A stretch of DNA of 64,000 bases from Punctularia strigosozonata HHB-11173 SS5 (Eukaryota > Basidiomycota > Agaricomycetes > Corticiales > Punctulariaceae). Under the pieces are notes generated by a model. It saw only the letters and a program-made list of their open reading frames with translations, made no database searches and was not told the origin of the DNA. This document shows, in pieces, positions 10,435 through 20,690 of this stretch (position 1 is its first letter; every line of letters starts with the position of its first letter). The position numbers and the translations under genes are program-made. The stretch is taken from assembly GCF_000264995.1 (NCBI RefSeq), contig NW_006767448.1, forward strand, positions 389,258-453,257, read 5' to 3'.

Positions 10435-12603
10435 ATGGACTCCCTCATCGCCAAGGCCGATGCTATTCGGCCGGTCACGAAGAAACGCAAGCTCGAGCGA
10501 TCGAGCAGAGGGAAAGCCGGACCTTCGAGCCGTACAGGCAAAGCCTTTGACAAGACCGCGTCTTCCATCGCCCACAACACTGTGGTGCCCAAGTCACTGC
10601 GAGCGACGGATCCTCCGCCCGAAGGCACTCGGACTTACAAGCACATACAAAACAGGAAGCTTAGGACAGAGCTGACTCGCCAATCAACCCACGCGGCGCG
10701 GGCGAAGGAACTGCTGAAGGATGCGGAGCTGCTATTGCAGGATGAGGCGGGGGGAATTCAGGTGGAAGACGAGATGGAGAGGACATGGAGGCTGGGTCAG
10801 ACCGACATCACGTCTGGGGCTGGAGAAGAGAGCGCGAAAGGAAGGAAAGAGTGGAGGCTCGACGCTGGTCCGTATCGGTGTCGGTATACCCGCAATGGGA
10901 GGTCAGTGAAATGAAATCTCAATGTTTACCTCACATGAAAGCGATTACAGACACCTCGCGATAGTCGGGAATAAGGGACATGTGTCCACGTTCGACTGGC
11001 AAACGGGGACCATGCATTCAGAATTGCATCTCCAGGAAACATGTCGGGATATAACGTGCGTTACTTACATTGCTTCTAGACCAGCTAACTGACCCTCGCA
11101 TTTGCAGATTTCTGCATGACCACTCTCATTACGCCGTTGCGCAGAAGAAGTATGTCTTCATCTACGACAGGGACGGCGTCGAACTTCACCGCCTGAAATC
11201 ACACGTTGAGCCTACTCGACTCGAGTTCCTTCCTTACCACTGGTTGCTTGCGAGCGTCGTGCGTTTCGTTTCATCCCTCACAGCCCGCATTCGACTCATC
11301 CCAGTTTTGCAGGGCAACACCGGCTACCTCAAGTACCAAGACACTTCCACCGGCCAGCTCTTGGTCGAGCACCGCACCAAGCTCGGCGCGTGCAACGTCA
11401 TGACCCAAAATACGCACAACGCCGTCATTCACCTCGGACACCAGAATGGTACCGTCACGCTCTGGACGCCGAACCTGCCGCACCCGGCGGTGCGCCTGCT
11501 CGCGCATCTCGGCCCGCTCTCGAGCGTCTCCGTCGACCCAAGCACCGGCGGGCGATATATGGCCACCGCGGGCAAAGATGGGACGGTCAAGGTCTGGGAC
11601 TGTCGGAACTGGAAGGGTGAAGTGCGGAGCTGGACGGCGCGCGGGGGCGAGGCGGACGTGGCGTGGAGCCAGCGGGGCATGCTCGCCGTCACATCCGGCG
11701 GGACAGTCAACGTGTGTGCTCTCTCCTGCAACACGGTCAAGTGTAGCTAACGCAGGCGGCTACTCTCCAGGTGTATAACAAGCCGTCGATCCAGACGCCG
11801 TTCAAGGGCGTGACACAGCCGCCCCTATACCTTACGCATCCTATACCGCACCGACCCTTAACCTCTACCCGATTTTGCCCGTTTCAGGACATCCTCACCG
11901 TCGGCCACGCGGCGGGGCTATCCAGCATTCTCGTCCCCGGCAGCGGCGAGCCTAACTTTGACAGCGCGGAGGCCGATCCGTTCGAGAACAGGCAGGCGAG
12001 ACGGGAGCGCGAAGTCCGCAGCCTGCTCGACAAGGCAAGTGGCTGATCGCACGTACTTCAACCAGTTTGGACGCTCACTGTGTGGGCGGCAGATCCAACC
12101 CGACGCGATCACGCTCGATCCCGAGTTCATCGGCACGCTCGCGCCGCCGACTAAGCTTACCACGGCGGTCAACGGCAAGGTCGACACGCCCTACGCCCGT
12201 CTTCCGCGGTTAGAGCGTCTTCGAGTGTCCGGAAAAGCGGACGAGACGGAGGCGGCCGGTTCCTCTGAAGAGGAGGCGGACGAGGGCGACGGGAACAAGG
12301 ATGAGCACGCGAGGGAATCCAAGGCCACGAAGGAGAAGAAGAAGATGCGGGGTAAGAACAAGAGCCTCAAGCGCTACCTCCGCAAGCACCGGAAGAACGT
12401 TATAGATCCTCAAACGGTTGGTGCTCGCCACGCAATGGTGTATTGGCCTGGTTTTGACTGATAATCGTCTTGCTCAGGTCGCGGTACGGGCCAAGTTGGA
12501 GAGGGAGAAGGAGGAGAGGAGGCAGGCGCGTGCTATCGCGAGCGGCCAGGAGCAACCCAAAAAGCCGTCTGCTCTCGACCGATTCAAAAAGAACAAAACA
12601 TAA
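10435..12603 (+). CDS. UTP7: U3 snoRNP protein Utp7 (WDR46 family)
   Basis: WD-repeat subunit of the nucleolar small-subunit processome, needed for 18S rRNA maturation. Seven exons: 10435-10901, 10951-11055, 11108-11258, 11313-11711, 11771-12034, 12093-12416 and 12478-12603, giving 611 aa (yeast about 550). The protein has a basic N-terminal region, WD repeats beginning at HLAIVGNKGHVSTFDWQ, a clear repeat ending in DGTVKVWDCRNW, the family-typical PFKGVTQPPLYLTHP loop, and a Lys-rich coiled C-terminal tail. MDSLIAKADAIRP is taken as the start because the segment before it is not family-like. All junctions are in phase. The fifth intron (12035-12092) starts with GC (GCAAGT), a rare but genuine donor class. 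Confidence 0.93.
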
Positions 12604-12790
12604 TACGATGGAAGCGTATATACGTCGATGTTTCCTATCCACTGAATACAGACCTCATCGTGGATCGATCGCATACGATATTGACCTCTGAACGCTCGAT
12701 CTGTTACCTGAGTCCAAGCGATATTGGACGGGAACCCGATGACCAAGGGAATGGCAGGCTCAAGCGAGCGGAACGTTAAAGGTGGATTAT

Positions 12791-13497
12791 CTACTTCACT
12801 ACCGGGTTCACGCCTCGAGCTGCGAGGTAGTCCTTTGCAGCGCTTGTGCTCTATCGCAGGGTTAATTTGGAATACAGTGCTTCAGGGAGCGGACGGTCAG
12901 CACTCACAAGTCCCTTGATAATTTCATATATGCTCTTGTCATGATAGCGCAATCCTGTGGTGGGGTCCGTATACGGAGCCTGGTCGAGAGGTCAGTCAGT
13001 GGCGGCGGTGATAGTCGCATTCGACATACCTCCAAGCCGGTTATGTCACAGTAGCGCCGTTGAGGGAGCAAAGAAGGAGGTGCCTCGATGGAAGCATCTG
13101 CGACATGCGTTCCAGTCGTTAGTTGTGCGTTTGCTGAATCTGAGAGAGGGCCATACGCACACGTCGGAATGTCCTCTGGCTCATCATCTTCCTTCGACGA
13201 CGGAGCGCCCTCGTGGTCGACGTCCATCGCCTGCTCCTTCTCTGCCCGCCGGCGCTCTCTCTCAACGCGCTCGCGCTCCTTCTCCTGGGTCAGCACGGTC
13301 TTCAGGTTCTTCGTCCTTCGGTTCGAGTTCTTGGTATACTCCGGGTTCTTGAACGGCCGCGGGAAGTGCAAGAAGGACACCTGCTCTGATGGTGTCTTCA
13401 AGGTGTCCGAGAGTGGGCCACGACCGCAAGAGAATGCATATGTTGAGAATGTAGAGCAGGGATCATGCAGCGCTATGACACACGGGTACTGTAACAT
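12791..13497 (-). CDS. IES6: INO80 chromatin-remodelling complex subunit Ies6 (YL1 C-terminal domain)
   Basis: Small nuclear subunit of INO80 involved in nucleosome remodelling. Minus-strand exons 13497-13161, 13097-13030, 12979-12908 and 12850-12791 give 178 aa with the start used here. The family signature is present: FKNPEYTKNSNRRTKNLKT, then an acidic/basic linker, EAPPSLLPQRRYCDITGLE, the YL1_C block APYTDPTTGLRYHDKSIYEI, and the C-terminal AAKDYLAARGVNPVVK. All three introns are GT-AG and phase-consistent. The N-terminal 35-40 residues upstream of SDTLKTPSEQ are not family-like, so the true start may lie further in or in an unseen small upstream exon. Confidence 0.9.
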
Positions 13498-13669
13498 CCC
13501 CGGTAATCTTCCTCTTCAGATTCTTGGGAGGCCTAAGAGTCCTTGAATATCCATAGTCACCAAGTGGAGATTAACACTAACATGAGGGATGGCAAAGACT
13601 TGGAGGTGGGTCAAGGCCGCTCCCGCTGGTACAGTAGGGACCAAACGCCACCGACGCCGGCACTGGGTT

Positions 13670-14110
13670 CATGCCCCCAAGTCGCATCCCTATTACTTTT
13701 GAACCACTCGCCGAACTTCCGGCGATATACGATCCGTGGTCGGACGACCTTGAACTATCCCCGCCGAAACTCTGCTTTGGTTGGCCCGTAGCCGATACAA
13801 AGACGTTGGAGATCGCTCGCGGACTGGACCTTCTGTGTTACTGGGACGACAACGGCATAGGCTCATCGTGGAAATCGCAGGCAGACGTTCGCCACTGCGA
13901 CGTTGTTGAAGACGATTGTACCTTGACCGTGGTCCACGAATCCCTCTAGGACGTACGGTACGTCGAATCGAGTCGATTCATTCCAGCTTGGGTCTTTGCA
14001 TAACAACTTTACTCCGGGGCACGGACAATCCACCGACAAGTCAGTCACCGAGCCGCAAGAAGAGCTAGGTTTTGGAGAGCCACCATTGTGGTATGTCATT
14101 TTTAGTGTAT
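13670..14110 (+). pseudogene. GWP family relic 1
   Basis: The central part matches the second exon of the local family: FEPLAELPAIYDPWSDD, FGWPV and SSWKSQADVRHCDVVEDD. The frame then ends. The expected C-terminal block reappears downstream in another frame as QEELGFGEPPLWYVIFSV (about 14050-14108). No first exon with the PWY motif was found upstream. It resembles the member at 17098 more than the others. Probably a dead copy. Confidence 0.7.
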
Positions 14111-14437
14111 GAATCTGTGTGTTTCCATTTCGGATGCGCAGTCACATCGTCCCTCTATCTGCTTCTCATTCAAAGTCACTCTTCTTTTGCTCACTGTTCT
14201 TGGATGTTCACGTATTCTCAGACCCGAAGGCTGACTGTAATAGAATTACCGCTCTGTTCTTTGCTAATCTCGTTTTGTGTACGTTTTGTACGTATACAAA
14301 ACGTAATGAAATATACAGCACCAGCGCCACATGCACGTCTGTAACTTTCTCCCGTATTGACGCGGCCCGCAAACTCGAGCAAGCAGAGCATTCGAAGGAC
14401 TGAAAACCTTTCAACTTCACCCATTAATCTATTCGAA

Positions 14438-15059
14438 ATGTCGCCAACATCGACTACCACAGCCGCCGAGGCTAAAGTTATCCACCCCGATAATGTGCAG
14501 TACCCCTGGTATCAACTCCTGGTTCGAACATGGTCTGGGACGCTATACCTATATACCGATGAGGTGGGCGTCAAGCTAAATGCGCTGCTTCTCGAGCGTA
14601 GCCATAATCTCTGTTCCTCTGCAGGAAATCGCCAAGATCAGCGAAAGCTTCACGCCTCTCGACGAATTACCGCCAGTATTCGACCCCTGGTCGGAACTGG
14701 TCAAGCTCACTCCGCCCACGTTCTACTACGGTTGGCCAGTGGACACAAAGCTGATGCTTGAATATGCTCGACGCATGGGACTGGTTTACCCCCAATCAGG
14801 AACTCCATCCAGTCCAACCGAGGTTGCCCAAGCCGAATCTTGGACGCTCGTCAATGTGGAAGAGTATCTCGAGGACGTTGTATCCCTCGAGCAGACATAT
14901 GGCAGCCAGAACGCGCAAGAACGGTCACTGCTGATCTGGTCACTGTATACCAATTGGACGCCTCTTGACGAGCGTATGGACGAAGAGGAAATAGCCGAGT
15001 GGCAGGCAGATTTGGGGTACAAGGAGGGGCCGAAGTGGTATCTGACTTGCAGTGCATAA
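14438..15059 (+). CDS. GWP family protein, member 2 (function unknown)
   Basis: Exons 14438-14563 and 14625-15059 (61-nt intron, phase 0) give 186 aa. Exon 1 carries the short N-terminal motif YPWYQLLVRTW. Exon 2 has the hallmark block FTPLDELPPVFDPWSELVK, PPTFYYGWPVDTKL, then a variable middle, WSLYTNWTPLDERM, and the C-terminal IAEWQADLGYKEGPKWYLT. There is no signal peptide or TM segment, so it is probably cytosolic or nuclear. I do not recognise the family. The order motif-intron-motif is the same in all full copies in the window. This is the most divergent of the cluster copies in its middle section. Confidence 0.75.
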
Positions 15060-15229
15060 AGTGCCTCATGTTCCAGACGTTGTCGCGCAACGATCAGAGA
15101 AATATTGAGTAACCGTGGTTGATTGAATGATAGATGCACCTCTTTCACTTTCTGTGCGTCACCCAATTCTCCGAAACGATGGCTACGGCGGTCATGAACA
15201 GGCCCGCTGAATCCCATAATCGAGCGCGC

Positions 15230-16300
15230 GTGATTGTCGCCCCGGAACGGGCGCGTGAAGTCACCCTCCCAGTATCCCATCTCGTTCCAGCGCGTGCCCC
15301 ACGCGCGTGTCAGGCTCACGAACGGGGCATCATACGTCTGTGCGGCCTCGGCCGCCTCCTGGGCGAGAGTAGGAGTGTCGTTGAGGCAGCCGACGCGTAC
15401 GCCGAGGTTGATCAGCGATGAGCGCCGGGGTGCACGGCCGCGAAGGAGACGGGGTGCTGCGCGACGCCGCCGCCGCCGACGAGAAGGTCGCGGCCGCCGA
15501 GCGGGAGAGAGGCGCAGAAGGAGGAGGTTGATCGCGGACTGGTCCGGCTGGTGTGCGGGTTCATCGGTGAAGAGGGAGGTGGAGAGCAAGCGCGAGACGG
15601 TGCGACCATTCACGGCGACGACCTGAAAGAGGGCAAGTATTAAAGAGTCGGTTTACGGAGTCGGTGTGGGCAAAAGGGACTCACGTCGCCCGCAGTGTAG
15701 TTGTATCCTATGGCGTCCGGAGAACCATTCTTGAAGTTTTGCACATTTCAGTCGCGGAAACGGGGGTAACGTAAGTTTGGGTTCGTCTTGACACTCACGC
15801 CTGGAATCTGTGCGATGTCTTTGATGAGCGGCGTGATGGACTTGTCGGCCTGGTCAACGTTAGTGATATTCAGGCTGATGTAGGTTCGCGCGAAGCTGAA
15901 TACCGTCAGCCCGTCAGATCCCGTAAGTCACACCGGATAGAAGCCAGTCCAGCAGACGTGCGAGCGGTCCTTGAGCGTTGTGGAAGACTTCGAACCCCTG
16001 TACGAAGGCGTCCAACGTGATCGTGTACGCCTCGAAGTAGCTGGCGTTGATCGCTTGCTCGGGGTGCAGTTTGTACTTCGTACTGGTCACCATTCCAAAA
16101 CTGGGACAGCCTCCACCACGGAGCGCCCAGAAGAGATCCTGGTGCACGTACGGGCTGTCGTGGATGAGCGTGCCGTCCGCGGTGACCAGCTCGAAACTAC
16201 GTGTCGACACCGAGGCCATAGCAGTGTGAGAGAGCGGTGTGGCCCGCGCCTTGCCACAACCGCCTGTGATGGTTGAAAAACGTGAGCTAACCACCACCGT
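15230..16300 (-). pseudogene. FAD-linked oxidase (berberine-bridge type) fragment, copy 1
   Basis: Minus-strand pieces match the middle and C-terminal part of fungal FAD-binding (BBE) oxidases: FELVTADGTL, HQDLFWALRGGGCPSFGMVT, ARTYISLNITNVDQADKSI, GSPDAIGYNYTAGD, LVGGGGVAQHPVSFAAVHPG, RSSLINLGVRVG and WNEMGYWEGDF. Several introns are still recognisable, for example GTGAGT at the GD junction. The N-terminal flavin-attachment half is absent because the next gene begins there on the other strand, the reading frame shifts twice near 15425 and 15530, and the end of the BBE domain is missing. It is therefore a truncated host pseudogene. The same defects recur in the copy at 19612-20690, so decay preceded that duplication. 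Confidence 0.75.
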
Positions 16301-17103
16301 CAGGACTCTCATGTCGTCTACATTGACCACGCCACCTTATATTACCTGGCCAACCGCAGTGCCCAAGGGCATGCTGGTTCTCAAACCCGATACAAACGAA
16401 TATCCCTGGTACCCATATCTTACGCAACCGTGGGAGGACAAACCGCTCCGCGAGTGGGAAGTCAGCATGCTATTCCCGTCTATACCGCTCATGCTCTGAT
16501 CGTGATGCTTGACTGCTAGGAGGAACGCGAGATTCGCAAGGCTTTCAAGCCCTTTCGCGAATTGCCTGTGGTGTTTGATCCTTGGGTCGAACCTATGAAG
16601 TATGACCCGCCGACATTTTACTACGGCTGGCCTGTGGACCCAAGAATCACGAATGCCTTCGCCATCAAGGAGAACTTAGCCTGGTATTGGAAGGAAGATG
16701 GGATGGGATGTGAATACAAGGATCAGGATCTGGTCACTCCTAACGATCACATCAACGACACATGGACACGGTTGCAGGTGCAAGAATTTTTCCAGGGCGT
16801 GTTGACGTTTGAATATGTGTACGACTCATCAACGCCTCGGAGTCGGCCCACTTTCTTTTGGTCCCTCTACTCGAATTATACGCATCCTCATCAGCGTCCG
16901 TCGAAGAAGCAGATTGCGAAGCTGCAGGTCGACTTTGGACATCGGGATATCCCTCAATGGTATTTGGACGCTGATACATAGTCAATGAAATATCATACGG
17001 TCCTGTGCCTACCCTGTTCATGCTTCGAGCGCCTGTAAATTACGCAATCGCTCGCAAACGCGCCCAAACCCTACGTCGCAGCAGCTGCTGATCGTCTATG
17101 TCT
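15249..17103. repeat. Segmental duplication, unit 1 (partner at 19625-21586)
   Basis: The unit covers most of the oxidase fragment, GWP member 3 and the spacer up to the next ATG. It aligns in the same orientation with 19625-21586. A stretch of about 245 bp inside (about 15957-16202) looks identical to 20346-20591 by eye. The partner carries an insertion of roughly 75 bp after its GWP gene. Confidence 0.85.
16311..16981 (+). CDS. GWP family protein, member 3 (function unknown)
   Basis: Exons 16311-16460 and 16520-16981 (59-nt intron, phase 0) give 203 aa. N-terminal motif: KPDTNEYPWYPYLTQPWED. Exon 2: FKPFRELPVVFDPWVEPMK, PPTFYYGWPVDPRI, LAWYWKEDGMG, a middle with LQVQEFFQGVLTFEYVYD, WSLYSNYTHPHQRPS and C-terminal KLQVDFGHRDIPQWYLDADT. 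No secretion signal or TM helix. It is nearly identical to the gene at 20712-21383, with which it shares a duplicated block. It starts right beside the broken end of the FAD-oxidase fragment on the opposite strand. Coding capacity is intact; the function is unknown. Confidence 0.8.
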
Positions 17104-17639
17104 AACACTATCATGAACCATCCACCTGAAGAGGCTCAGTCCGAATCCATCCTTCCCGAGCCCGATTTTGCGAAATACCCGTGGTGTAGATACTTGCTCA
17201 CACCATATACAAACAAAGAGACTCGCCCTCCTGAGGTTCGTGTCACAAAATGCCTCGGCTCACGCACATCTGAAGTACCCCTGAAAACTAGGAGGTGTCT
17301 CTGCTCGCTGAATCTTTCGAGCCACTCTCCGAACTTCCAGCGATATTTGACCCATTGCTGGAGGAAGGTCGCCGGTATTCCCCGCCGACGTTCTTCTTTG
17401 GATGGCCCGTCGATGACGCGAAGACGCTGGAGATCGCTCTCGAACTTGACCTTGTGTGGTACTGGGATGAGGACGGCATGGGCTCTACATGGAAATCTCA
17501 GGCAGACGTTCGCGACGGCGACGTCGTCGATGACGACTGTACCCTCACCGAGGTTCAATATAGATCGCAAAAGCGGGGACATGCTAGCGACGCCTGGCGT
17601 ATGTTTGAAACTGCGAGGTCGGATTCACAACAGAGATAA
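17098..17639 (+). CDS. GWP family protein, member 4, C-terminally truncated
   Basis: Exons 17098-17235 and 17292-17639 (56-nt intron, phase 0) give about 161 aa. Exon 1 has the motif FAKYPWCRYLL. Exon 2 begins as in the family (FEPLSELPAIFDP, SPPTFFFGWPVDDAKT, LVWYWDEDGMGSTWK). After CTLTEVQ at about 17560 the sequence becomes unrelated, and the WSLxSNxT and GYxxxPxWY blocks are missing. The family member on the opposite strand ends only 130 bp away. Its resemblance to relic 1, which also loses frame at this point, suggests a common sub-lineage. It may be a pseudogene with an open frame remaining. Confidence 0.6.
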
Positions 17640-17771
17640 CAGCACGGAGAAGTCGGGGCATACAAAGGACAAGGATACATTGTGAGAGTGCTGTCGGCTC
17701 GTCAACGTAAGGATGCTAAGCATCAGCCAAGTGTTTCTGCTCGATCATCCAGCGAACGGAGCACCGCTACG

Positions 17772-18460
17772 TTACGCATAAGTGGTCATATACCACTTCG
17801 GCCTCTCCTTGTACCCTAGCTCTTCTTGCAGCTTAGCAATATCCTCCTCCTTGGGGCGCTGATCAGGGGGTGTCCAGTTTGAACAAAGGGTCCACACGGC
17901 GCCAAATCGACCCTCAACATCTGGAACGCCATACGCCTCCTCAATCTTAGCCCTTGGCCTAAGGAGAACCTGCATCTCTATTAGGGTCCTATTGATGTGC
18001 AGGACGTCGTCGGGAGTAACCTCGTGCGCCTGCTTGAGACCACCCCGAATTTTGACGCCCTCGTTCGTCATCCTGTTCAGAAAAAAAGCTATGTTGTTCT
18101 TGAATGCATAAGCACGGACGAGGTCCATATCCAGGGGCCAGCCGAGGAAGAACTCCGGCGGGGCACACTTCAAGGGTTTCGACCACGCATCGAACTCTGC
18201 GGGTAGTTCGCTGAATGCGTTGAAGGTGTCCTCGACCACCTTCTCTTCCTGTGAAGCACGATCAGTCATACAGCCGTACTTTCCAAGCTTCCACGGGGAC
18301 TCACCTCGTCAGTGCGGTCTGTTCGTTTCGACCATCGGTGAAGGACGAAGTTGAACCAAGGGTACTTGTCAAGGTCGGGTTTGAGGACAGGCTCATCGGT
18401 TGGTGGACTATCAGGGTAGACGACTCTGGGCTTGATATCCGGAATAGCGGATACCGACAT
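17772..18460 (-). CDS. GWP family protein, member 5 (function unknown)
   Basis: Minus-strand exons 18460-18305 and 18248-17772 (56-nt intron, phase 0) give 210 aa. N-terminal motif: KPDLDKYPWFNFVLHRWSK. Exon 2: FNAFSELPAEFDAWSKPLK, PPEFFLGWPLDMDLVRAYAF, a basic middle (EGVKIRGGLKQAHEVTPDD), WTLCSNWTPPDQRPKEED and LQEELGYKERPKWYMTTYA. It is a close paralog of the plus-strand gene at 22053-22741 with identical exon lengths (156 and 477 nt), so the two form an inverted pair around the segmental duplication. No signal peptide or TM. Confidence 0.8.
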
Positions 18461-18493
18461 ATTGCGATCATGTTCTGGTCGATATAGGTGCAA

Positions 18494-19160
18494 CTGACGG
18501 GATGACTTTATGGCTCATCAACCACAGGGCACGTGCTGTATTCCATGTTTTCACGATGCCCTGTGCAGGTTGCGCCCGGGGATTGTGTGCTGTTCTTTCA
18601 TGACGCGAACACGAGATACGCCAGATCAGTCAGGTGCATTCTATGAACAACGCGATTATGCGCGGAAGTGATGAGTTACCCGTTGTGATTCCTTTAGTTG
18701 CAATGGGATCGAACCTATTTGACTGAATGCTACGTCGGCAATCGTGACTTACAGTCCTACAAGCACCACATCCTAACGACTATTGTCCAGAGGTTGCCAC
18801 CATGCAAGTGCCACATACTGACCACTATTGTTCAGTCCAGAGATTGCCAGCATTTGCGTAGAGCACACCCGAAATATATCTTACGACCGGAAAAAGAGGT
18901 CACTGTCCTTGGTAAGTCACAATAATGATTCAACGACCACAAACGGGGAGCCTTTTTTGGGTTTGTCGGTCTCATCAGCCGGAGCAAAAACACCCTTCAG
19001 ATTAGGGACGAACGCGGGATACCGGACTTCGGGCTGGAGCTTCACCGCCCCGGGCGGCGACAGCCCGAGTTCGTGCTGCTTGCGGAGCTCAAGAGGCCAT
19101 CTGTCGCTTTCAGGAGACGGCCTGACGAATTTCTCGGGGAGAGCCAAACAGAGTGCGATC
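18494..19160. other. Intergenic with a short tandem repeat and an unexplained minus-strand frame
   Basis: Two imperfect copies of a roughly 45-bp unit containing GACTATTG...CCAGAGGTTGCCA lie at about 18760-18852. A minus-strand frame at 19180-18917 reads through a hydrophobic start and a Pro-rich segment but matches no family I know. It may be a fragment of a broken gene. Confidence 0.35.
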
Positions 19161-19611
19161 GCCATCATGCAAAGGACCATGGATCAGCTAGAAGAACAAG
19201 TTCGCTTTGCTATGGATCATTACGGGTGCAATGAGGTTGGGATCCTCTGCATCGTCGGAGTGTGGTGCATCTTCCGCGAATATGACAAAGCGGCTCCGTC
19301 TTCTTCGCGTTCCGTGGGTAGACGCGTTGTTCGGTCGGTGGCCGGGGATAACGGCCAGCCAGTAACCGTGCTCGACCCCTCGAAGAAGGTGGCGATAACA
19401 TTTTGCATCTTGGATGCTACGAGGACAGAGAACCGATATCGGCATAATCAAGTTGTCGTCTGCCGGTTGTACAACGTTCACAGGCTCCTTCGAAGCATCG
19501 CTGTCCTCGCCTTCCGGAAACATACCCGGGTGACCATGTGACCGCCGAGAGGCCCACAAGGAGGAGGTGATCGCGGACTGGTTCGGCTGGTGTGCGGGTT
19601 CATCAATGAAG

Positions 19612-20690
19612 AGGGAGATGGGACGCGTGAAGTCACCCTCCCAGTATCCCATCTCGTTCCAGTGCGTGCCCCACGCGCGTGTCAGGCTCACGAACCGGTC
19701 ATCATACGTTTGTGCGGTCTCGGCCGCCTCCCGGGCGTGAGGAGGAGCGCCATTGAGGCAGCCGACGCGTACGCCGAGGTTGATCAGCGATGAGCGCCGG
19801 GGTGCACGGCCGCCGAGGAGACAGGATGCTGCGCGACGCCGCCGCCGCCGACGAGAAGGTCGCGGCCGCCGAGCGGGGGAGAGGCGCACAAGGAGGAGGT
19901 TGATCGCGGACTGGTTCGGCTGGTGTACGGGTTCATCGGTGAAGAGGGAGGTGGGGAGCAAGCGCGGGACGGTGTGACCGTTCACGGCGACGACCTGAAA
20001 GAGGGCGAGTATGAGAGAGTCGGTTTACGGAGTCGGTGTGGGCAAAAGGGACTCACGTCGCCCGCAGTGTAGTTGTATCCTATGGCGTCCGGAGAACCAT
20101 TCTTGAGATTTGCACATATCAGTCGTGGAAACGGGGGTAATCTAAGTTTGGGTTCGTCTTAACACTCACGCCTGGAATTTGTGCGACGTTGTTGATGAGC
20201 GGCGTGATGGACTTGTCGGCCTGGTCAACGTTGGTGGTATTCAGGTTGATGTATGTCCACGCGAAGCTAGTTCGGTGGCCACTGTACGCGCGAATACCGT
20301 CAGCTCAAAAACACCCCGTCAGATTCCGTAAGTCACACCGGATAGAAGCCAGTCCAGCAGACGTGCGAGCGGTCCTTGAGCGTTGTGGAAGACTTCGAAC
20401 CCCTGTACGAAGGCGTCCAACGTGATCGTGTACGCCTCGAAGTAGCTGGCGTTGATCGCTTGCTCGGGGTGCAGTTTGTACTTCGTACTGGTCACCATTC
20501 CAAAACTGGGACAGCCTCCACCACGGAGCGCCCAGAAGAGATCCTGGTGCACGTACGGGCTGTCGTGGATGAGCGTGCCGTCCGCGGTGACCAGCTCGAA
20601 ACTACGTGTCGACATAGTAGTGTGAGAGAGCGGAGTGGCCCGCGCCTTGCCACAACCGCCTGTGATGTTTGAGAAAAAAAACGTGAGCTA
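19612..20690 (-). pseudogene. FAD-linked oxidase (berberine-bridge type) fragment, copy 2
   Basis: Duplicate of the fragment at 15230-16300 with the same order of pieces (FELVTADGTL, DLFWALRGGGC, TNVDQADKSI, GSPDAIGYNYTAGD, RSSLINLGVRVG, MGYWEGDF), the same missing N-terminal half and the same two frame disruptions. Its lower end is further rearranged: a stretch of about 55 bp at 19560-19614 repeats 19892-19948, and sequence beyond (19190-19560) is not oxidase-like. Clearly non-functional. Confidence 0.75.

Noticed and set aside
14519-14535. GGTTCGAAC-like string resembling a tRNA T-loop
   Set aside because: It lies inside the first exon of a GWP gene and no cloverleaf arms surround it. No tRNA was found in the window.
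18917-19180. Minus-strand frame with hydrophobic start and Pro-rich body
   Set aside because: Might be a broken gene fragment but no family could be named and flanking frames are disrupted.
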